Positions 60,163-64,000 of a DNA stretch of 64,000 bases are shown here, piece after piece. Every line of letters starts with the position of its first letter. Position 1 is the first letter of the stretch. The stretch lies in assembly GCF_024362385.1 (NCBI RefSeq), contig NZ_CP101466.1:3410001-3474000 (forward strand), in the 5' to 3' direction. The notes under the pieces were generated by a model. The model worked only from the letters and a program-made list of their open reading frames with translations, made no database searches and was not told the origin of the DNA. Origin of the DNA: Arthrobacter sp. DNA4 (GTDB lineage: Bacteria; Actinomycetota; Actinomycetes; Actinomycetales; Micrococcaceae). Made by a program: the position numbers and the translations under genes.

Positions 60163-60822
60163 CTACGACCGATCCCCTGTCAGCAACAGCCTGCACCAGG
60201 CATCGGTCAGCCACTCAGCGAACTGCCGGTGCCCCCACCCCCGCCGGTCCACCAGGAGCACCCAGTACTCGGGCCCACTCATACTCCAGACCGCATCGGC
60301 GAGTTCGGCCGCGGGGCGGTCCGTTCGCAACTCCCCGGTCGCAGCGAGGTCCTTAACAAAGAGCAGCATGTTTGCAGCGCGGCGGTCGGAAATCTCAGTC
60401 CACAGCGCAGCGCAGTCGGGATCGGTGCCGGCGGCGTCGCGCAGCGCCAAATAGACCGGCGCGAGGCGGGGCTGGATGCTTACCAGAGCGTGGGCATAGA
60501 TGGAGATCTTCTCGGACGCCGCCTTCGCGTCCCGCAGGCGGACCACGTAATCGCGGCGCTCCGCGGGTACCGCCTGGCCGGTACCCGAGATCGCTGTTTC
60601 CACCACTTCACGCAGCAAATCCGACTTCCGCCCGATGGTCGCATAGATGGTGTCGACGGCGACTCCGGCCCTCCGCGCAATGCCAGCCACCGTGGTGGAC
60701 CGGTACCCCTCCCCCACAAAGAGCTCGCGGGCGGCGGCCAGCACGGCATCGCGGGTGGCAGCCGCCTGCTCCTTCCGCCGGGGCGAGTGGTAGCGGCGTG
60801 CGGGGGCATTGACTTCACTCAT
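60163..60822 (-). CDS. TetR-family regulator (divergent from flavin monooxygenase)
   Basis: 219 residues from ATG 60822. A basic N-terminal arm leads to the helix-turn-helix ATRDAVLAAARELFVGEGYR, STTVAGIARRAGVAVDTIYATIG. The C-terminal ligand domain has WSMSGPEYWVLLVDRRGWG, typical of a TetR subgroup of actinobacteria. The 12-bp inverted repeat at 60839-60867 is its likely operator. The divergent target is the frameshifted monooxygenase gene at 60956. Confidence 0.87.
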   Translation of the reverse strand: MSEVNAPARRYHSPRRKEQAAATRDAVLAAARELFVGEGYRSTTVAGIARRAGVAVDTIYATIGRKSDLLREVVETAISGTGQAVPAERRDYVVRLRDAKAASEKISIYAHALVSIQPRLAPVYLALRDAAGTDPDCAALWTEISDRRAANMLLFVKDLAATGELRTDRPAAELADAVWSMSGPEYWVLLVDRRGWGHRQFAEWLTDAWCRLLLTGDRS

Positions 60823-60838
60823 CGCCGGGCCTAGCCTT

Positions 60839-60867
60839 AATTCATCCGAATGCCGTTCGGATGAATT
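60839..60867. promoter_or_regulatory. TetR-type operator, 12-bp inverted repeat
   Basis: AATTCATCCGAA, 5 bases, TTCGGATGAATT: a perfect palindrome of 29 bases, 17 bases upstream of the TetR start and about 90 bases upstream of the monooxygenase ATG. Confidence 0.8.
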
Positions 60868-60955
60868 GTAGCAGGAAGTCCCGGACAGCAACGCACGGCG
60901 TAGACCCAAGGCACGGCATCCACGCAGCGGAACAGGGGCGGAAGGGCAGGACACC

Positions 60956-62081
60956 ATGTCAGAGCATTTCGACACCGTGGTGATCGGCGGCGGCCAGGCA
61001 GGCCTGGCCATGGGCTACCACTTGTCCCGCGCTAAGCGTTCGTTCGTGATCCTCGATGAGAACCCCCGGACCGGAGACAGCTGGCGCACACGCTGGGACT
61101 CCCTCAGGCTCTTCACGCCGGCCCGGTACGATGCCCTTCCCGGAAGCCGCTACCCCGCCCCGCCCTGGTCCTACCCGTCGCGTGAAGAGTTCGCCGAGTA
61201 CCTCAGCAGCTATGCGGAGAAGTTTGGGCTGCCGGTACGGAACAACGTCCGGGTCAACCGCGTCAGCCACAATGGAAACAGCTTCACTATCGAAGCTGGC
61301 GGCCAATACCTGGAAGCCGACAATGTGGTGGTGGCACCCGGCTGGGACAGAACACCCAAGGTGCCGGCCTTCGCGCAGCAGCTCAACCCGGACATCAAGC
61401 AACTCACGGCGGGAAGCTACAAGAACCCGAAGGACCTTGCGCCAGGCCCTGTCCTGGTGGTTGGGGGCAACTCCGGCGCGGACATCGCCCTGGAACTCGC
61501 CCCCAAACGCACGACCTACCTCTCCGGGGCACCCCGGCCAGATCCCCTGGCCCATCGATGCCGTGGCGGCCCGGCCCCTCACCCTCGCTGTCTTCTTCGC
61601 GTTCTCCCACGTCCTCAACCTCAACACTCCCGCCGGCCGGAAGGCGCGCCCGCAGATCCTTGCGCACAGCGGGCCACTGGTCAGGGTGAAGAACCGGGAC
61701 CTGGTGCGTGCCGGCGTCGAACGCGTCCCCAGGACGGAAGGCGTCCGGGACGGCCGGCCGCTGCTGGCTGACGGACGAACGCCGGACATCGCCAACGTCA
61801 TCTGGTGCACCGGCTTCCGGCCGGACCTGGCGTGGATTGACCTGCCGGTGTTCGGCCCGGACGGGGAGCCGGACCAGGACCGCGGGGTGGCCAAAGCCCA
61901 GGCGGGACTGTACTTCCTGGGAGCCACGTTCCAGCAGTCGCTGGCATCCTCCATGGTCCACGGCGTGGGCAGGGACGCAGCCTTCATAGCCCGGTGCATC
62001 GCCGCCCAAGTGCCACGCGGATCAGGGACAACGCAACTGCCCGGGGACGTCAGGCCGGAAGGTTCAGCTGCTCCACAATGA
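60956..62081 (+). pseudogene. Flavin-containing monooxygenase-like gene, frameshifted near 61521-61540
   Basis: The first part has the FAD motif VVIGGGQAGLAMGYHL (about 8-23), then RTRWDSLRLFTPARYD and the NADP motif VLVVGGNSGADIALELA. After TTYLSG the frame becomes Arg/Pro-rich. The next frame continues the family sequence (HPGQIPWPIDAVAARPLT, then DIANVIWCTGFRPDLAWIDLP and LYFLGATFQQSLASSM) to the stop at 62081. The intact gene would make about 375 residues of the NAD(P)/FAD monooxygenase type. One indel within CTCCGGGGCACCCC explains it. The 3' end overlaps the convergent hydrolase by about 32 bases. Confidence 0.78.
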
Positions 62082-62751
62082 TGCGGGCGGTCGCGGGGTC
62101 CCCGAGGATCCGAAAATGCCCGGCCACCGGCAGCTCGATGTTGGTGGCCCCGGGCAGGACACTCCCCTCCGGAATGTGCGGATCGAACGGTCCGTAGAGG
62201 GACGTGATGCGGCTGTTGATGGTCAGCTCGCGGGACATCTGGAGGGTCAGGGCGTTCCGCGGCGAGAAGATCCGGAGGCTGGGCAGCAGCATGTACCGGG
62301 CGTAGCGCGAGCCGGAAAAGGGCGAGCACACAGCGATCATCCGGTCGATCCGGTGCTCGGGATCCAGGGACAGCATGGTGTACTTGCCGATCAGGCCGCC
62401 CTTGCTGTGCGCCACCAGGATGGCATCGCGCAGCCCCGCCTCCTCCAGGTGCTGGGCCACCAGTTTGGCGGCGTCCGGCACCTTCAGCTTGTTGCGCTGG
62501 AGCACCGTGACCACATGCACCGGATGACCGGCATCGTGGATGGCCTGGATGAGCGGCATCATGAACTGCCAGTTTTCGTACACACCGGGGATGATCACCA
62601 CGGGCGGCCGGGTCCCGTTGCGGAAGGACGCCGGCTGCACGCGCGACAGGAATCCGCGGACCTGCCAGCCTGCGGCATACACATAGTCCTGCGCCCACCA
62701 CACAGCCTTCTGCAGCGGACTGATGCGGGCAGCGGCGCCGGGATCACTCAT
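62050..62751 (-). CDS. Alpha/beta hydrolase (lipase-like)
   Basis: 233 residues. PPVVIIPGVYENWQFMMPLI holds the oxyanion region, ILVAHSKGGLIGKY the nucleophile (GxSxGG form with Ser in HSKGG). LYGPFDPHIPEGS supplies the likely acid and VAGHFRILGD the catalytic His. This resembles small lipase/acyltransferase-type hydrolases. No signal peptide is seen. Its 3' end overlaps the convergent monooxygenase gene. The substrate is unknown. Confidence 0.82.
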   Translation of the reverse strand: MSDPGAAARISPLQKAVWWAQDYVYAAGWQVRGFLSRVQPASFRNGTRPPVVIIPGVYENWQFMMPLIQAIHDAGHPVHVVTVLQRNKLKVPDAAKLVAQHLEEAGLRDAILVAHSKGGLIGKYTMLSLDPEHRIDRMIAVCSPFSGSRYARYMLLPSLRIFSPRNALTLQMSRELTINSRITSLYGPFDPHIPEGSVLPGATNIELPVAGHFRILGDPATARIIVEQLNLPA

Positions 62752-62808
62752 GAGTCGAGAATAACCTCGGCGGGGCGCCTACCCACCAACCGGGCCCGCA
62801 AACACGCC

Positions 62809-64000
62809 TCAGTAGTTGCGGCGGTGCTTCAGGCGGGGAATCACGACGGCGAACACGGCCGCCGCAGCGAAGCCCAGAACACCCGTGGCTGAGATCCCCG
62901 GGCCCAGGGAGGCGAGGGCCGTCACCCCGGAGAGGAGCACCGGTCCACCGGTGGAGCCGGCGTCCGCCATGAAACGCCAGAGGCCCAGGAACTGTCCCCG
63001 GCCGCGGTCCGGTGAGAAATCGGCGCCCAGGGTCATCACCAGCCCGGAACTGATGCCGTTGCCGAACCCGATCAGCAGCGCGGCCAGCAGCAGCCCCACA
63101 AACGACCCGGTCAGCGGGATCAGGAGCAGCGCCGTCCCCATGAGCAGCGTGGACGGAACCGCCACCCACTGCCGGCCCTTGCGGTCCATGAGTTTTCCCG
63201 CCGGGTAGAACACCAGCATGTCGATGGCGCCGGACAGCCCGTAGATCAGGGACGCTGAGGTGGCATCCATGCCAAGGTGGTCGGACCAGAGCGGGATTAC
63301 CACCTGCCGGGAGGAACGCAATGCGCTGAGCAGCAGGATGCCGATCCCCAGCGAAAGAAACACGCCGGCATGGGATACCGCCACGCTGCGGAGCGTGGGC
63401 TGGGGGCCCCCGTCCGCGCCCAAGTGGACGTCCGGCGTCGTGAGGTCCGGGATGGTGAGGGACAGCAGCGCGGCGGCCGCCATGGCCACCACCCCCACCC
63501 AGTAGGCGCCGGCGATGCCGAAGAACTGCATCACCGCTGCCCCCGCAAACGGGCCGATGAACACACCGATCCGGTTGACGCCGCCCAGCGTGGACAACGC
63601 ACGGGCGCGGAACGCCACGGGCACGGCCTCGGTGAGGTACTTTTGCCGCGCCAGGCCGAAGACCGCGCCGGACATTCCGACGACGGTCATCGCCACTGCA
63701 AGGAGCCACAGTCCGTTCGGGGCCAGGGCGGAGGTGGCGGCGGCCGCCAGGGCCAGGCCGGCAGCGACGGCGGCGCCCACGATGGACCAGCGTTCACCGA
63801 AGCGCAGGGTCACCAGGGAAGCGGGCAGGTTGAAGAACCAGGACCCCAGCCCGATCAGGGTGACGATCAGGGCGGCCACCGCCACCGAGGCGCCCAGGTC
63901 GCGGGCGGACAATGCCACCACCGGGAGGATGGCGCCCTGCCCGATTCCGAAAAGCAGTGTGGGGCCGAAGGCGGCCACCGCAATACTGCGCAGGCTGAAG
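62809..64000 (-). CDS. MFS transporter, N-terminus beyond the window
   Basis: About 397 residues are visible; the frame is open to the window edge, so the first residues are missing. The sequence has MFS-type helices throughout. LGRLYGERW-like motif A is in LPASLVTLRFGERWSIVG, and the second copy is YPAGKLMDRKGRQWVAVP. ALLIGFGNGISSGLVMTLGADFSPDRGRGQFLG is a conserved loop of this sugar/drug group. The stop is at 62809, 57 bases from the start of the hydrolase gene downstream. The substrate is unknown. Confidence 0.84.
   Translation of the reverse strand, partial: FSLRSIAVAAFGPTLLFGIGQGAILPVVALSARDLGASVAVAALIVTLIGLGSWFFNLPASLVTLRFGERWSIVGAAVAAGLALAAAATSALAPNGLWLLAVAMTVVGMSGAVFGLARQKYLTEAVPVAFRARALSTLGGVNRIGVFIGPFAGAAVMQFFGIAGAYWVGVVAMAAAALLSLTIPDLTTPDVHLGADGGPQPTLRSVAVSHAGVFLSLGIGILLLSALRSSRQVVIPLWSDHLGMDATSASLIYGLSGAIDMLVFYPAGKLMDRKGRQWVAVPSTLLMGTALLLIPLTGSFVGLLLAALLIGFGNGISSGLVMTLGADFSPDRGRGQFLGLWRFMADAGSTGGPVLLSGVTALASLGPGISATGVLGFAAAAVFAVVIPRLKHRRNY

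Noticed and set aside
60959-62701. 580-residue minus-strand open frame across the monooxygenase and hydrolase
   Set aside because: Reads through an Arg/Pro/Gly-rich shadow of two recognisable genes; its existence reflects GC content.

Overview
The window is chromosomal DNA from a high-GC Gram-positive actinobacterium. An Arthrobacter/Pseudarthrobacter-type Micrococcaceae member fits best, judged from codon use, a menaquinone pathway with a MenJ-type reductase, PucR/GABA genes, ferredoxin-type sulfite reductase, and many leaderless starts (TANNNT 6-7 bases before ATG). It reads as ordinary core and metabolic chromosome. I see no phage, plasmid, insertion sequence, CRISPR array, rRNA or tRNA.

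Layout. 1-3.3 kb: GABA/putrescine catabolism (gabT 5' part, aminobutyraldehyde dehydrogenase) with a divergent PucR regulator. 3.4-5.0 kb: a CYTH-CHAD gene split by a frameshift. 5.1-10.2 kb: an MFS/FadR-type pair and small envelope-type genes, including an in-frame two-domain fusion. 10.3-25.2 kb: assimilatory sulfur metabolism. It holds a ferredoxin-NADP reductase, siroheme synthase, a sulfonate-type ABC transporter whose binding-protein gene is frameshifted, sir-cysH-cysD-cysN, and a sirohydrochlorin-chelatase-like gene; rtcB and SRPBCC genes lie between. 25.2-27.8 kb: a TRIC channel, an acidic SUKH-like protein, an AbiEi/DUF559-type protein bracketed by short repeats, and a gene-poor stretch with an operator-like palindrome and a long hairpin. 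27.8-37.3 kb: menaquinone genes (polyprenyl synthase, menJ-like, menG, menF, menD) around a polar amino-acid ABC transporter. 37.3-43.7 kb: a LacI-controlled fructoside uptake and GH32 hydrolysis locus. 43.8-47.3 kb: phoX with a candidate PHO box, and menC. 47.4-57.8 kb: PLP decarboxylase, Nramp-like and CorA transporters, a MarR/ABC exporter operon divergent from an MFS gene, PAP2 phosphatase and a NeuD-like acyltransferase. 57.8-64 kb: VOC protein, two TetR regulators each facing a divergent target (cupin; frameshifted flavin monooxygenase), lipase-like hydrolase, and an MFS gene cut by the window edge.

The most unusual signals are non-coding. Two intergenic arrays repeat a 13-bp core (consensus GTGATGGGGCGTT) on an exact 32-bp period, with copies in both orientations (37327-37600 and 43703-43815). 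cysG and sir share a near-identical leaderless promoter. Two 62-bp palindromic elements contribute start or stop codons to neighbouring genes. Three otherwise conserved genes carry single-position frameshifts; these are either real decay or assembly errors.
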